From: Pagrus major
Taxonomy: Eukaryota; Chordata; Actinopteri; Spariformes; Sparidae
Direction: 5' to 3'
DNA: 64,000 nt
Assembly: GCF_040436345.1 (NCBI RefSeq)
Contig: NC_133221.1
Location: 4,416,118 to 4,480,117, forward strand
Shown piece after piece: positions 14,801 through 26,036 of the stretch. A program made the position numbers and the translations under genes. The stretch's first letter is position 1; every line of letters begins with the position of its first letter. A model generated the notes under the pieces. The model did not search any database. It had not been told where the DNA came from and saw only the letters and a program-made list of their open reading frames with translations.

Positions 14801-15794
14801 ATTGAAAAAGGTTTAAGAACTTGAAAATGCTGAAATATGCACAAGTATGCATAATGAGCATCCTGCAAAACATGTCAAGAACACGACAAGTGGCTGCTAA
14901 CATTTAAAGTCAACACTGAACCGCCGTTAACTTTACTAACGGATGCTCGTTTTTCATGAAGCAACATTTGATTAGGAAGACGTGATATTAGTTTAACAGG
15001 CTAGTATTTCTGCTGGTCACTACTGAGGGTAGCAACGTTTAATTCACTTAATTTACTTTACCATAAAAAAGCCTCCATCCTCAGGATAGGATATGTAGAA
15101 GAAACCTCGGGATAAGAAACAGAGGAAGGATCCCTCTTGTAAGACGGATGTGCAGCAGATCAGCATGACAAGATTTTAATATAAACAATAACTGTGTACG
15201 CTTTTATACTTGTTTTCTGTCTAAATTATAGTTTTATTTGATTGTGTAATCTTAGTAAAAACCGGTGAGGCAGGAGCATGAAAAGGGAATTATCTGGGTC
15301 ACTTACAGACTGAAAATACTTTGCAGGCAGTAGATACATTTTTAAATCTGCACTCACATCTTACATAATGAAAAAAACACAGAACCACATTCTCCCTTTA
15401 GAAATTATTAATCGGCTGAATATTAAAGATTCACAGTGGGATGGTTTCTGTAACCCACTTCTGTTTGCTGAAGGCGTTACATAAGATGAAACACGCGACC
15501 TGAAACGTTTCCCACCTCTCTGCGTCCTCTCAGGGCATGAAGGCCGGCGGTCCCTCCTCCAGCCGGGTGGTCGACCCGGGCAGCCTGCCCGTCCCTGCCC
15601 AGTCGGGGATGAGCCGCAGGGGGAAGATTCGCACTCCCAGCGTCCCCGAGATGAGCCGGGAGCCCGGGCTGGAGCTGCTCAGGGAGCGTCCGGAGGAAGC
15701 CATCTCCCCGAGTCGCCCTCAGGTCCTGGAGACCCCCGAGTCGCTCAGTGATTCTCTGTACGACAGTCTGTCGTCCTGCGGCAGCCAAGGATGA
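5758..15794 (+). CDS. nckap5l: NCKAP5-like protein (Cep169-type microtubule-associated protein)
   Basis: Eleven coding exons joined by GT-AG introns give about 1407 aa; human NCKAP5L is about 1334 aa. Family knowledge: NCKAP5L/Cep169 tracks microtubule plus ends through EB1, sits at centrosomes and stabilises microtubules. Seen here: an acidic start, then a predicted coiled coil (about residues 35-110) with AENSAL, YERCLDEVANHVVQALLNQK and LREECIKLK, near-identical to the human protein. A long Ser/Pro-rich disordered middle follows, with an SxIP-type motif SRIP at about residue 483. A conserved late block contains KVMKGIEENVLKLQ and IASWFGLKKSKLPAL. The tail ends ESLSDSLYDSLSSCGSQG, as in human. 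Two in-frame ATGs lie close together (5758 and 5767); the second gives MSDETEQ. The first recognised exon opens at an acceptor, so 5' UTR exons lie upstream. It is convergent with tmbim6. NCKAP5 itself is the alternative paralogue, but the N- and C-termini favour NCKAP5L. Confidence 0.93.
6433..6782. mobile_element. hAT-type MITE with 8-bp target duplication
   Basis: The element is flanked by the direct repeat GTCTGAAG at 6425-6432 and 6783-6790. It starts TAGAGCCCAATC and ends GTCGGGCTGTA, imperfect inverted termini. An 8-bp duplication is the hAT signature. It interrupts an older dispersed repeat that continues on both sides (about 6320-6424 and 6791-7015). It lies in nckap5l intron 1. Confidence 0.75.
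7259..7327 (+). CDS. nckap5l: nckap5l coding exon 2
   Basis: It lies between 'cgtcacag' and GTGAGT and encodes 23 aa, AENSALML to YERCLDE, phase 0 at both ends. It matches the human coiled-coil segment. Confidence 0.93.
7450..7488 (+). CDS. nckap5l: nckap5l coding exon 3 (13-codon microexon)
   Basis: A 39-nt exon encoding VANHVVQALLNQK, identical to the human segment as I recall it. The acceptor is 'gttatcag' and the donor GTAACA. It is too short for ORF-based prediction. Confidence 0.93.
7579..7698 (+). CDS. nckap5l: nckap5l coding exon 4
   Basis: It encodes 40 aa from DLREECIKLK through FDLERQN and ELFQQKL to HYQ. Flanked by 'gaacag' and GTAAAA, phase 0. Continues the conserved coiled coil. 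Confidence 0.93.
8469..8561 (+). CDS. nckap5l: nckap5l coding exon 5
   Basis: It encodes 31 aa, VQAGPLPDYN to TEAQAK, between 'cgttacag' and GTGATT, phase 0. It is weakly conserved; the call rests on splice sites and an intact frame with its neighbours. Confidence 0.78.
8846..11724 (+). CDS. nckap5l: nckap5l coding exon 6 (2.9-kb giant exon)
   Basis: The acceptor 'ctgtccgaag' opens at GNGYRTQHA and the donor GTGAGG follows FMQQLLN plus AG (phase 2). It encodes 959 complete codons, about two thirds of the protein: the conserved MEALSPFFKKKAHILEVL opening, Pro-rich stretches, the SRIP motif near 9839, and the conserved KVMKGIEENVL/WFGLKKSK block near 11.28-11.41 kb. The frame stays open leftward into the intron to 8609, but that extension has no start context. 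Confidence 0.93.
12254..12383 (+). CDS. nckap5l: nckap5l coding exon 7
   Basis: It opens with one base completing an Arg codon, then VDGKDMISMPQRRLSFD, ending TSRDDMEK before GTACGT. The preceding exon ends in LLN plus AG, so the join LLNRVDGK matches the human order. Confidence 0.9.
12652..12724 (+). CDS. nckap5l: nckap5l coding exon 8
   Basis: It encodes GSDRIGKITSDENLADSVHS and QHFA plus one base (phase 1). The acceptor is 'tcatgcag' and the donor GTAAGA. Confidence 0.85.
13800..14078 (+). CDS. nckap5l: nckap5l coding exon 9
   Basis: It encodes GSGASTYTLDSGIGTFPLPD, matching the human SLTRTLDSGIGTFPPPD segment, then RRARTLERELTSQEEC to GVIRE. Phase 1 in and out; acceptor 'cctctgcag', donor GTGAGA. 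Confidence 0.92.
14166..14314 (+). CDS. nckap5l: nckap5l coding exon 10
   Basis: It encodes GEAHGANMFSPRSKTWTFPN and an acidic EEEEEET run to SPFRG. The human KNWTFPN motif is recognisable. It ends in phase 0 before GTACGG. Confidence 0.88.
15534..15794 (+). CDS. nckap5l: nckap5l coding exon 11 (stop)
   Basis: It encodes 86 aa, GMKAGGPSSSR to ESLSDSLYDSLSSCGSQG, then TGA at 15792-15794. The C-terminal 18 residues match the human protein, fixing gene identity and frame. Confidence 0.95.
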   Translation, partial: GMKAGGPSSSRVVDPGSLPVPAQSGMSRRGKIRTPSVPEMSREPGLELLRERPEEAISPSRPQVLETPESLSDSLYDSLSSCGSQG

Positions 15795-16760
15795 TCCAGC
15801 CAATGGCGGGGGAGGACAGAGAGGACTGGATGCTCATCTCGTCCACAGACAATAACACGTCTCCTGGTCGCTGGCTGTACTGTGATGCTGCTGACCCGCC
15901 GCCACCTTTGAGGAAAAGAAACTGTACCCCGTTGATGTCCGCGAGAATATTGTGGTGATGATGCCGTCTCATCAGCTGTTTCTCTGTTGCAACTGGAAAG
16001 GTGGATCGATAGACTTCTCCTCAGGATTTCCAATAAACATGAAGCCAAAAGCCACCCAAATAATATAGGTTGTTCACTTTTTCACAATCAGACTTGACTG
16101 TGGACACTTCTCTTTAATTCATGTGTACAGGACTACAAAACGCATGGCTAAGCTAATGATTAGCACAAAAGTTGTCACTCCTGGTAGTTGTTCAGCAACC
16201 TGTCTTTTGTTTTTCTCATCCTGGTAGATGGATCTTTGTTCTGTGCATCAACGAGGCCGTGACGCGCCGATCAGTTCTGTACTGTATCAATACATCATCA
16301 TTTCACCACACAATGTATTGAAAAAAAACAAAACATGGAGCTCCTTAAAAAATGAATGTTCATGTCTGTGATTCTTTATTGCTAAACTCATGCATCACGA
16401 TTTTAAATGTATAAACGATTTTATCGATCATGTTGATATTGTTTTGCGACCGAGGAAGGTTGTCAGTATATGTCTGTTTTAAATCATAATGCATTTAAAG
16501 GTAATATATACCAGCAATAATAACATAGATAAGAGAAATGGCTACACTATTCAATGAATATGTATTTCTATTATTTATTTATTTTAAATGTACATCATCT
16601 TTTTTTTTTTTGTAATCTTTCTGTGAAAATTGCAGTCTCTTCGCCTAGTAGATTATGTTCATATCTTGTATTTCGACATCTCTGTTGCTGTTCGTTCCCT
16701 AGCCAATAGAGGTCCTATGTACCTACTGCCGTTTTTCAACTTTCTAATTAAAATGTTTTG
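15795..16760 (+). other. nckap5l: Probable nckap5l 3' UTR
   Basis: Follows the TGA without further coding potential. Candidate poly(A) signals are AATAAA at 16032-16037 and ATTAAA at 16747-16752. Which one is used cannot be told from sequence alone. Confidence 0.5.
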
Positions 16761-17800
16761 ATTTAGCTCGTTGTGCCAGGTAGTTATTGTGGACGGTGCC
16801 GTCGATTACAGACAGGACATTTACTTAAAAGAGTTTTAAAAAAAGAGGATAAAAGTAGTCAGAGAAGACCCAGAGAAATTATTTTTATTCCACACTCTTC
16901 CTTGTCAAAACCTGACGCCTACATTACCCACAATGCAACCCAACTGCAGACAGTTTGTTCAGACTTGGAAAATTCATGTAAATGCCGTCTCAAGTCAGAA
17001 CAACTCGGAGAAGATTTTGGTACAAGAGTTGCAGAGAGGTCAGACTCATTGTATCATTTCCTTTGTGCTTCCTCGTCACTCAAATACTAAACAGCTGTTG
17101 TTTAAACGACTTCTTTTTGGCCTCCGTGTTGCTCCCACATACCAACATGAATGAATGTGAATGCACAACGAAGTCGGAAGAAACGGCCCCCAAACTCGGG
17201 GAAATGGAACCAGTCCGAGGAGCAGCTCAGTGCAGCAAGAGATTCGGGTTTGATATTCATGTAGCTGCTGATGAAGCCTCGAGCTGCTCACCTCAAGCAA
17301 ACACGAGGAGCAGCTGTAACACCTGAATCAGGTGAGGTGACGTCACCTGAGTCATCTCAAGACACACAAGAATTTATACGATGTTTGAGTTTTCCCCAAG
17401 ACCTATAAAACGGCCAGATACTTAACTCAAGTACTCCACGAATGAGTGACTTCCACTTTTACCAAAAGTATCTTTACTTTTACTCAAGTATCTTTTAGAA
17501 CATTTAGTATTAGTTGCCAATAATACATTTAAAGTACTTCTACTCGTGATATTTTGAGGGCTGCATCTAAAGATTATTGTCATGATCGATGAATCTTCTG
17601 GTTGTTAGTTTGTTAGTTAGTTTCCAAATCCCTGAAGATATATTCAATATGCAATGATCCTCACATGAGAGAAGCTGGAACCAACAAACGTCTGGTGTCT
17701 GTCTGGATTATCTTAAAACTACATTTTAAAATCAGAAATATCATTTATAATGAGTATTTTTACAGAATCCGTACATTTATTCCACCAATAAATCTAAAAA
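16761..17800. other. Intergenic spacer between convergent genes
   Basis: Separates the 3' ends of nckap5l (+) and tmbim6 (-). Short open frames here have no splice context or family resemblance. Two dispersed repeats are visible: the 'actcaagta' type near 17420-17550 and the 'gggctgcatc' type near 17558-17720. Confidence 0.5.
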
Positions 17801-17832
17801 GGAGCCATTTTTTTTTCAATACGTTCAACACA

Positions 17833-17838
17833 TTTATT
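17833..17838 (-). terminator. tmbim6: Candidate tmbim6 poly(A) signal
   Basis: AATAAA on the - strand, about 0.9 kb downstream of the tmbim6 stop codon. It would close a 3' UTR spanning about 17.81-18.76 kb. Inferred from position only. Confidence 0.35.
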
Positions 17839-18759
17839 TGAGCAAATGTATCAAATTATTAGTTTCAATTTTACATCAATAAAATAAATTCTTCACAGTA
17901 TACGCCTTCAAAAAATTGTAAGGTTAACATCATATCATTTGGCAAACTAATTTCTAGACAACAGATATTAAGAGAAATTTACAGTGGGAGAGGTCTGAAC
18001 GACTCGCCTGTCTTTCTTTCTAGGTTGAGAATGTGGACAGATGGCACAGACTCTCTCCTCCGCCGGCCAAAAGTCCAAAAATCCTGACCACCGAGTGGCC
18101 GCGAGTCTGAATCGGTTACTGCAGCTCGTGGAGAGTCTGACAGGTTTCCATGGTTAGTGTCAGTGTTATCAGACTTCACCATTCTTACTCAAAATGTTGG
18201 TCACAAAACAAAATCTGTGGGAACAAAACAATCACGGGGGGAGACTCTCTCAAAAAAGGGGGGGGAAATCTGTTGTCAAAATCTTGTGACAATCCACTAA
18301 AGACAACTGAGGAAAACGATAAATAAGCAAATCAACGACTGAAAATCACATAACTTCAAATAAAACAATAATCGGTCTCAGAAGCTTACATGACCCACTA
18401 AAAAGGAGCCTACCATGTCATTAATTTATGGCACTAAATAACAGTGATATCAAATCTTCTGCTCAGCTTCTGGGAGTCGTCATAGGGCAACGCTGCCCTC
18501 TACAGGCCAAGCGTGTTCACTGCAGCATTAGTCTATCTCCATTCACAGCCATGATGGGACTAGCATTAGCATACCATAAACTTACATTCAACCCTTGTTG
18601 TAAGTTTTAAAAAATAAATCAAAAAGAATTTCTCAATAGTATAAGACCACATAGGAGTTAATTCAATAAATGAAGACAGAAAGTGAAAAGCACCAAGTGC
18701 GTTGCAAATTGTGCCTTGTCTGACAGATTGTTTTTAATATTCAGCCACTCAAACCTTCT

Positions 18760-18783
18760 TTACTTCTTTTCCTTCTTCTTGTC
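18760..18783 (-). CDS. tmbim6: tmbim6 coding exon 9 (stop)
   Basis: A tiny coding tail DKKKEKK followed by TAA at 18762-18760, about 2.4 kb downstream of exon 8. The match to the conserved Lys-rich C-terminus and the CTTTCAG acceptor support it. Confidence 0.92.
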   Translation of the reverse strand, partial: DKKKEKK

Positions 18784-21700
18784 CTGAAAGACAGAAAAAT
18801 TATCAGAATTATACAGATGACAGATCACTCTGAGCAATTAAAGGTCATTAAAATTGAAAAGAAAAAGGTAAAAAGTACAAACAGGAGTGAAAATTCTCCA
18901 CTTCAAATAAAAGTTCTGCGTTCAAAATCTAAGTAATGAAATATTATCAGTTAAAATCTACTTAAAGTATCAAAAGGTAAAAGTACTTGTTCTGACTGAT
19001 GCTTTAATGTGTAAGCAGCATGTTACTGTTGTGAGTGTCTGATTTACAAAGATACAGCAAAGTACCTGAAGCAGACTAGTTGCTGTAACTGCTCTGGCGT
19101 CTCCCTACAAAATCCCCACGTTTGAGTGCAAACTGTCCCGATACTATACTTTCTATAGAGCGTTACTGTTTAAGAGCAATGATCACGGAAATGTTGAAGA
19201 GCCTGTGCAGTTCTCAGCTGCTCCAACAGACGTGGCAGAGTTCAACTTTGGAAGAAATACTGAATATGAAACAAGACTTTACTTCAGGAAACTAGACTTA
19301 ATGTCTGATTATCTGGGAGTACAGAGGACCAAGATGTTTACTAGAAGTTATTGTCATTTTGACCTGTAAGCCTGAAATAATCTTTGTAAATTCTTATATA
19401 ACTTTTTTTTCTACCAATGTAACTTTAATGATTGAATGCAGCTCTTGACTGATTATACACACAAAGTGCTTGATCACAAATGTGGTGCATGGTCGAGGTT
19501 TTTCCTTATTTCTGCATCATCTCTTCGGTCTATTGTCGTAACAAATGTCTAATATTTATTGTTCTTGTTAATATCTATACACAGAACACATGGTTGATTT
19601 GTTTCTGTTAATATTTATATCTCAATTTGCATTTATTTATATTGCCAACAGTATTAGTTTATGGTGGTAGTTTTTTTAACTACTCACTTTAATCTGAATT
19701 ACATTAAGATCGGCATCTATATAAAACCTTCATCAGTGACTGGGGGTCACTCTCTGACGTCTTTAATCCAACTACCCATTACACTATCACAGTAATGGCA
19801 ACAACGTAAGATGGTGAAACACACAAATCGCTTGCCGGGTTCATCTACACAGTCAGATAGTTGCATTTAGTGGTTCTCAACATGAGGGTCAGGAGAGGAG
19901 CCTCAACTACACGCTGATTTATTGTACGAGGTCTCAACTGTATTTCAGAAACTTAATGAGGATTGACAGCAAATCTAATAAATGTAGTGCAGTGAAAAGT
20001 AAAATATCTCCCTCTAGACTGTAGCGGAGTCCAGTTGGAGAGTGGCTTAGTGTACTTTCCACCACAAAATACAATGGAAGTGAATTAAAGGTTTTTTTAT
20101 AAAATTTCTGGCTGATGAGTTGCAAAAAGTCCCAAATATGCTCACAGATGTCTGCCGATCATATTACTATCATAACATCTTTGTTTTTGTGAAAACACAT
20201 GTTGCCGTGGGTGATTTTCTTGATGTTTTCTGCACCACAAACTAAATTCCCCCTCCAACATTGTACTGAAGTGAAGCCAGACATCTCAGACATCTCAAAA
20301 TGAAACCAAAAGTATCTGTGCAGCTACAACAAAAAACTGGGCGTTATTCATTTATTTGGGTGAGCAAACCGTTATAAAACAGTAAAAAAGGCACATTTGA
20401 GCCAGCCTTTCTTGGGAAAATAAAAGCTGAGGTTTGTAACATCCTTTATTTTTGTTACTGTCATCAAATCCCGTGTAAACAGCAAAACCAACTTCCCCCG
20501 ACTTCCCTACTCGGTCTCTCAGCTCCACACACGCTGGTTCCTCCTGAAGATAGAAATCTTGCTGACGCCGAGTGCCTTCCTTTATTTTATACATAGACTC
20601 TGCCTCATCATATTCATCTTGTTTATTATCCCACTCTCTCTTTTTTAACATTGTTTCCTGTTGCTGCTGGTCTCTGAGAGTTCCCAGACATAATTATAAT
20701 TATATTGTACACCTGTAATGACATATTAAGTGTCTTACGGTGTACCAGTGAGTATCTCCAGTTGCAGGACGATGTGAGATCAACTCGAAATAAATGACAG
20801 TGTCAATGTTCGTCATAATGAGGGAATATCTCACCCTGTGCAAAAAAGTGGCTCAAATAAGTTTTCAAAGTTTGTGGACATAAATGGAAAAGCAAATAAT
20901 AAAGCTAATAAAAGCAAATTATAAAACTTGTACAGGGAATGTAATATACTATTCCCCCGTCTAAAATATGTAATTTCAGTTTTCACTAGCAACCCCCAGG
21001 ATGAGACCCAATGCTCTGTGGCACAGAGGAGGGAGATATATCAGGTTTTTGGTGTTTTAAATTGGATTTGTAGACAATAAGAAAAATAAATAACAAAACA
21101 GAATATGAAGAGACATGTCCATTTAGTCTTAAAGTAGAAGGATTAGGCGACACTCTTCTTACCTTATCGTTCATGGCAAGGATGACCATCAGTTTCCTGA
21201 AGATGGTGATGAAGTCAAGGAACAAGTCCACACAGTGCCTTCAAAAGACAAAATGTATGAAGCTTCAGAGTCGTTACACATGCTTTGTAGAAGAAAGAAA
21301 ACCTTACCATACGTTCAGTTTGTCTAAAGAGCACTGGGTTGTTTACGTTGTTTAAGAGCTGAGCTTATGCAACACCTCTGAAAAAGTTCAATTCACTCGG
21401 ACCAGGTGTTTCTCATTTTCAGTGATGTGGTGCTCAATTGTTCACCTCGCTGTGAGATAATGTATTTGCATGGCGTTTGGTTATGAGACGGTACGAGCCG
21501 ACAGATACGGGCTCAGGTGTAGTTTGCTCGTACAATAACAAGTCCTCACCACACATAGTCCTTGTCTCCGTTCTCTGCCTTCTCGATGATGAGCTGAGTG
21601 TCAAACAGGACGAAGCCGCACATGATGAGCAGCCCGAGGTACATGTGTGCCTGTCAGAAACCATATGCAAAAAATTATGACACTGAAACGATGTACGCAG

Positions 21701-23498
21701 CGCACCGCGACACACAGCTGATCACAGGTTTAGTGAGGGTCGGCGGGACTCGGCTCAGCTACCTTAAACAGCATCACAGATCCAAAGAACATGTTCATCA
21801 CAGACATCAGGAACAGGAGGGAGAGGCCAGACATCAGTGTGCCTGAGAGGAACAGAAACAGTACGTATGGGTCAATTAAACCATGCTTCATTTGAGCATA
21901 TAAAAATGGGTGTAATTTGTAACATTGTGTCTGTGTTGTGTTGCTTGACAAAAGTAGAATACGGTGTCACAACATTAATAAACTGCCTTTACCTCCGAGG
22001 AACAGGTAGCTCCTGCGTTTGGCATAAAGAGCGCTGAGACTGAAGCAAATGAAAACCACTGAGGTTCCCATGAAAGCAGTCAAAATGATGCTGAGGAGAA
22101 ACAAAACAGAACAAAGTGTAAGTTTTCAATGAGACCCACAGACAGATGGGAACCAATCGTCACTCGTCTCATTGCCGTTTTCAAATCAACGCTTCATGTT
22201 TATAATGTTTAACTTCTACTCAGCTGGCTGTAAAACACTGAGTAACCTTTCACATACCTCGGGTTGACAGCGATGACAAAGTCCAGTGTGGGGCCAAGGC
22301 CGACACCTGGAGAGGGAGAGCGGAAGGCAAACACTGTTAGACTCTGACGTGACTTCAAATTCACAAAGACGGCTCTGTTCACATGCAAAGTAACTATTTT
22401 GCTCGTAAAGTGCCCAAAACATCCGTCACTTCACCTGTGAGGAAGGCAAATACTGCGAGCATGCCCAGTCTCTTCTTCTCCGTCTCAGGGTTGTGTGGTG
22501 TCATGGCGAGCCAAAACATCATCCCCAGGGAGCCGAGCACAGACAGCACGCCACCCTGAGAACAAGGTCATGAGGTAAACACAGGGCAGAGGAACCGTGA
22601 CATGGAGTGATTTCAGACCTTAACATTCGTCCTGAGTGAACCAATCACAAGTGAACAGCTCCAAGTCAATGACATCAAGTTCCAGAAATTAGGCTGCAGG
22701 ATATTCGACACATGCGGTGCGTTAAGCTCAGTTTCACTGTCTTCTACAGACGTGTCGGCTGTTTTCATATGAAACACAGATAGTGGTAAATACCCGTGTG
22801 GTAACATTGTAAACGGCCAAAGAATTTAAAACTTCACAAAAGGAAAGACTACTGCAACAAAATTCCTCAAATAAATAAACACATAAAATATTAACCTTCA
22901 CAGAAGAAGATCATTAACTCATCTACTTACTAAATAAATCATAGAAATAGATAAATTAGGATTTGGGCAACTAACGATCTTCCCCAGACAAACACCAAAC
23001 CTCGAAACAAATTATCTATCTAGCAGTTTCGCATGATTAACTCACTAATGAAAGCTCATTTACCTACTATAAACTATTTCAACCACCAGGTAACGCACCT
23101 TAAAGCCGGATTAGGTTTGATTAGGTAGGAGGAAATACTGTTGACTGTGCTTTGCTAAAGGGCACCATTTGCATTGGTCTAAGGAATGTTTCACCCTGAA
23201 CAGGAAGACTCTGCGTTATCTTCAACATTACCTGAAAGAGGCCTGTGACGACGTGGACGTAGGCGCCGGCAGCAGCCACAAACATGCAGACAGCCAGGCT
23301 GGCGTACACATTCTTCAAGTGCGCCTGGGTAGAATGAGATCTGCAAAAACAGATTACAATGAGCAAGGCCAGACAATGGGAACTCGCGCTGCAGCGGATA
23401 CTTAACATAACCGATATACCAATCTACAGTAAGCCTACGTACATTTGGGAGAACTTGAAGAGAGCGTCGATGTTGATGTTGCGGTCAAACACGTTCAT
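18760..23498 (-). CDS. tmbim6: Bax inhibitor-1 / TMBIM6
   Basis: Nine coding exons join in frame to exactly 237 aa, the length of human BI-1. Family knowledge: an ER membrane protein with several transmembrane helices that acts as a pH-sensitive Ca2+ leak and restrains ER-stress cell death. Seen here: the start [19 protein letters not shown], then hydrophobic segments in every middle exon, [10 protein letters not shown] between helices, and [18 protein letters not shown]. The aspartates matching the proposed pH-sensor pair (human Asp188 and Asp213) are kept in FDTQ and DLFLDF. The C-terminus is lysine-rich, DKDKKKEKK, as in orthologues. The Met codon lies inside an exon that begins with 5' UTR; a separate non-coding first exon is inferred near 24.8 kb. 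Convergent with nckap5l, as the human genes are neighbours on 12q13. Confidence 0.97.
21163..21238 (-). CDS. tmbim6: tmbim6 coding exon 8
   Basis: It completes a Trp codon, then encodes [20 protein letters not shown] and AMNDK; carries the second conserved Asp. Donor GTAAGA. Confidence 0.95.
21550..21650 (-). CDS. tmbim6: tmbim6 coding exon 7
   Basis: It encodes [20 protein letters not shown] and [13 protein letters not shown] plus two bases; carries the first conserved Asp of the proposed pH sensor. Donor GTGAGG. Confidence 0.95.
21763..21842 (-). CDS. tmbim6: tmbim6 coding exon 6
   Basis: It encodes [20 protein letters not shown], then GSVMLFK, a membrane helix. Donor GTAGCT. Confidence 0.94.
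21993..22090 (-). CDS. tmbim6: tmbim6 coding exon 5
   Basis: It encodes [20 protein letters not shown], then [13 protein letters not shown]. Acceptor CTCCTCAG, donor GTAAAG. Confidence 0.95.
22258..22306 (-). CDS. tmbim6: tmbim6 coding exon 4
   Basis: A 49-nt exon encoding [16 protein letters not shown]. It is a good match to the human GVGLGPALEFCIAVNP segment. Donor GTATGT. Confidence 0.94.
22435..22555 (-). CDS. tmbim6: tmbim6 coding exon 3
   Basis: It encodes [20 protein letters not shown], then [20 protein letters not shown]. Acceptor TTCTCAG, donor GTGAAG. Confidence 0.95.
23232..23340 (-). CDS. tmbim6: tmbim6 coding exon 2
   Basis: It encodes [18 protein letters not shown] to HVVTGLFQ, the first hydrophobic helix. 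Acceptor TTTTTGCAG, donor GTAATG. Confidence 0.95.
23443..23498 (-). CDS. tmbim6: tmbim6 coding exon 1 (start codon)
   Basis: ATG at 23498-23496. It encodes [18 protein letters not shown] plus two bases; the donor GTACGT lies at 23442 downward. The exon's 5' UTR part runs to an acceptor after 23549. Confidence 0.94.
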
Positions 23499-24781
23499 GG
23501 TGGAACCGGGGAAAGAGACCTGAAGAGAGTCTGGAACGGACGATGTCTCCTGTGAACAGAAACACACGATTACAACCCAAACTGTTTTACAACCATAATT
23601 ATTTCCAACAGGAGTCGACCGATATGTCTTTTTCAGGGTCGATACTGATACAGATTATTAGTCACAGATATAAGTTTACAGGAGAAATAAAAATCTTAGT
23701 CTCCAAGTCGAGAATAATCAGTAATGCAAAGTAATCAACTACAATTAACTCAAGTATTGTACTTATTTAGAAATTTGAGTTGCTTTCCTTAAGTATTTCC
23801 ATTTTCTGCAACTTAATACTTCAACAATTATTTATTTGATAACTTTAGTTACTATTTACTTTGCAAATGCAGATAATTCATCACTGATCAGCTACTACAG
23901 TAAAAACAGGATGCTAAATCCCAGCAAAAGTACTTTTCCAATGTACTTATTTTATCGGCAATCAGACACAAAAAACCCCCAATACAGATTAATCGGAAAA
24001 ATGCTGAATATTGCCCCCGATCATCAATTTACCCCCAATATCAAACTGTCACAATCTGCATTAACAGGTAGCACAAGTACAACCTATTGTCAATGTTCAC
24101 AACTGAGTACATTTACTGAAGTACTCTACTTCATTTAGTTATTTTGAGGTACTTTTCCTTAGTATTTCTATGCATGTAATTTTATTTATTATAATAAAAT
24201 ATTAAATGGATAACTTCAACTTTCAGTCTTCTGGTTATGTGCCGTTGTTATTTGTACTTAATATTGAAATAATCTGGATATATTACAGCTCACAGCACTC
24301 GTGTCACACACAAACATGTCGCGTATTTCAAGTGCGTAGTTCAGTCAGATAAGGATTTGCATTATTTGCCAAATTACACAACAGGTTGAAGCTAAATGTC
24401 AAGCTTAGCCCCTTTAACTAGGAAGCTAACAAGCTTTCTGTTAACCTGCTATAAATCTGTGTTAACGTTACAGCTGTTAGCTGGCAACAAAACCAGCACA
24501 AACTCGTTTAAGTAACGAATAAATGTGCGGTTTAGAAATGCGGGAACGCAGCGGGTCAACTGTGTTTGACGCATGAAGTGTCATATTAAAAGCTAGCTAG
24601 CTAACGTTGCTAACCATGAAAAAAAAAGCGTTCAGCAAGTTAGCACGACTAGCTAAACGTTTTGCTGGCTCGTCAACACAATTCGACGTTTAATCCGCTA
24701 ACAAACGCTGCTAATGTTTCGGCCACCGTTAATAACACGCAGCGAGGGTATACGCTCATTTTGCGGAGATGAAGTACCTAC

Positions 24782-24905
24782 CTCTTAGCTTTCCTTAGCT
24801 CGCTGTTAGCTTTCTGTTTCACTGCCTTTCTTCTTCCTGCTTTACTTTTTTTTTTTATCACAAACAGTACGTGTCAGTCAGCTCACATGATGTCACCATG
24901 GAGAC
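24782..24905 (-). promoter_or_regulatory. tmbim6: Inferred tmbim6 first exon and promoter
   Basis: A - strand donor GTAGGT sits just below 24782, matching a non-coding first exon spliced to the exon ending at 23549. Just upstream is an RFX X-box-like palindrome, GTCACCATGGAGAC at 24892-24905, overlapping a CRE-like TGATGTCA. The transcript start is not resolvable by eye. Confidence 0.4.
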
Positions 24906-26024
24906 GCCCAGAAATTTGTAGTCCTGACCGCGGGCGGGAAAAAATCTGAAAAATACGATGATTATTTGCGTCGATTGTGAACACAAACATACAAGTCGTC
25001 TGATTTTTAATTTCTGTGCGTGTTTTAACATTTTTTCAACCTTTACCGAGAGCCGTTAACGCCGAACCTTTATAGTAAAACGCACTTCCTGGTGTCACCG
25101 AGTAATGTCCCCGGTACACCTAAAATGGCCGACTCATAAATCGAGCCGCGCTGTCCGAAACGTTTAACAGCAAAACAACGATGTTCTTGTTGCTCGTTAA
25201 CCTCAACGACAGCTCGGCGAAACGTTTATTGACCAAACAAACACCACCGGGATGTGTTTCTGATCAAAACCGCAACAAAAAAAACAAACAAACATGGCTG
25301 ATGCAAATTTATACGTAGCAGTGTAAAGGAGTGTGACGCGGGATATAAATCACGCATGGTGCAACTGCATGCAACGTGTTTTGAACGGGCGACCACGTCT
25401 TAATTAAAATATTACATTTTACACGACATGGTCGTTAAATTAAGACTTATGTTGTCAGTTGTAAAAAAAAAATAAATATGTTAAATCAGTGTTTATAATA
25501 GACCTACACTGTCAGTGGTGGTGTTTTTAAGAATAAGCCAATTTTACCTATTTTTATTTTTAAAATAATTAATAATAAACCCTCTAAAAAGCAAATAACT
25601 AGTTATGCAGAATGGTCCTCGTCATATTTAATTATAAATATAATATTGCGAACTACTGTTGACTCTTAAAGGGTTGTTGACCCTATGACAATTCATCATA
25701 TCATCAGCTTTCTATTCAAAGTGTTAATCTATAATGTAACTTCTGACTATAGCTGTCACAATTGTAACAAAATAAAACAGTATGAGTTCCCTCTACAATG
25801 TAATGTGAGACGTAAAAGGATAAAATGAAAGTGGGCTTCATAAGTTAAGTGGCCTACATCACAATTTGTCTCAAGTACAGTACCTGAGTGAATTCCACCA
25901 TATCTTATAAATATAAAGTGTAAAATATATTTTGAGTAGTGAAATACTGGCTCTAAAAGTCTACGTGTGCAAATAGTACCGAGTGTCACAGTGGAGAATA
26001 ACACACAATAAAAGAATAATATAA
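24906..26024. other. Intergenic spacer tmbim6 / ctdsp2
   Basis: The part near 24.9-25.3 kb is moderately CpG-containing and borders the tmbim6 promoter; the remainder is AT-rich with no supported gene. Confidence 0.5.
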
Positions 26025-26030
26025 CCAATT

Positions 26031-26036
26031 TTTATT
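26031..26036 (-). terminator. ctdsp2: Candidate ctdsp2 poly(A) signal
   Basis: AATAAA on the - strand about 1.7 kb below the ctdsp2 stop. I saw no closer canonical signal between it and 27745, so a long AU-rich 3' UTR (about 26.02-27.75 kb) is inferred. Confidence 0.45.

Noticed and set aside
16773-17326. Overlapping open frames in the spacer after nckap5l
   Set aside because: Different frames overlap with no conserved protein; consistent with untranslated or intergenic DNA.
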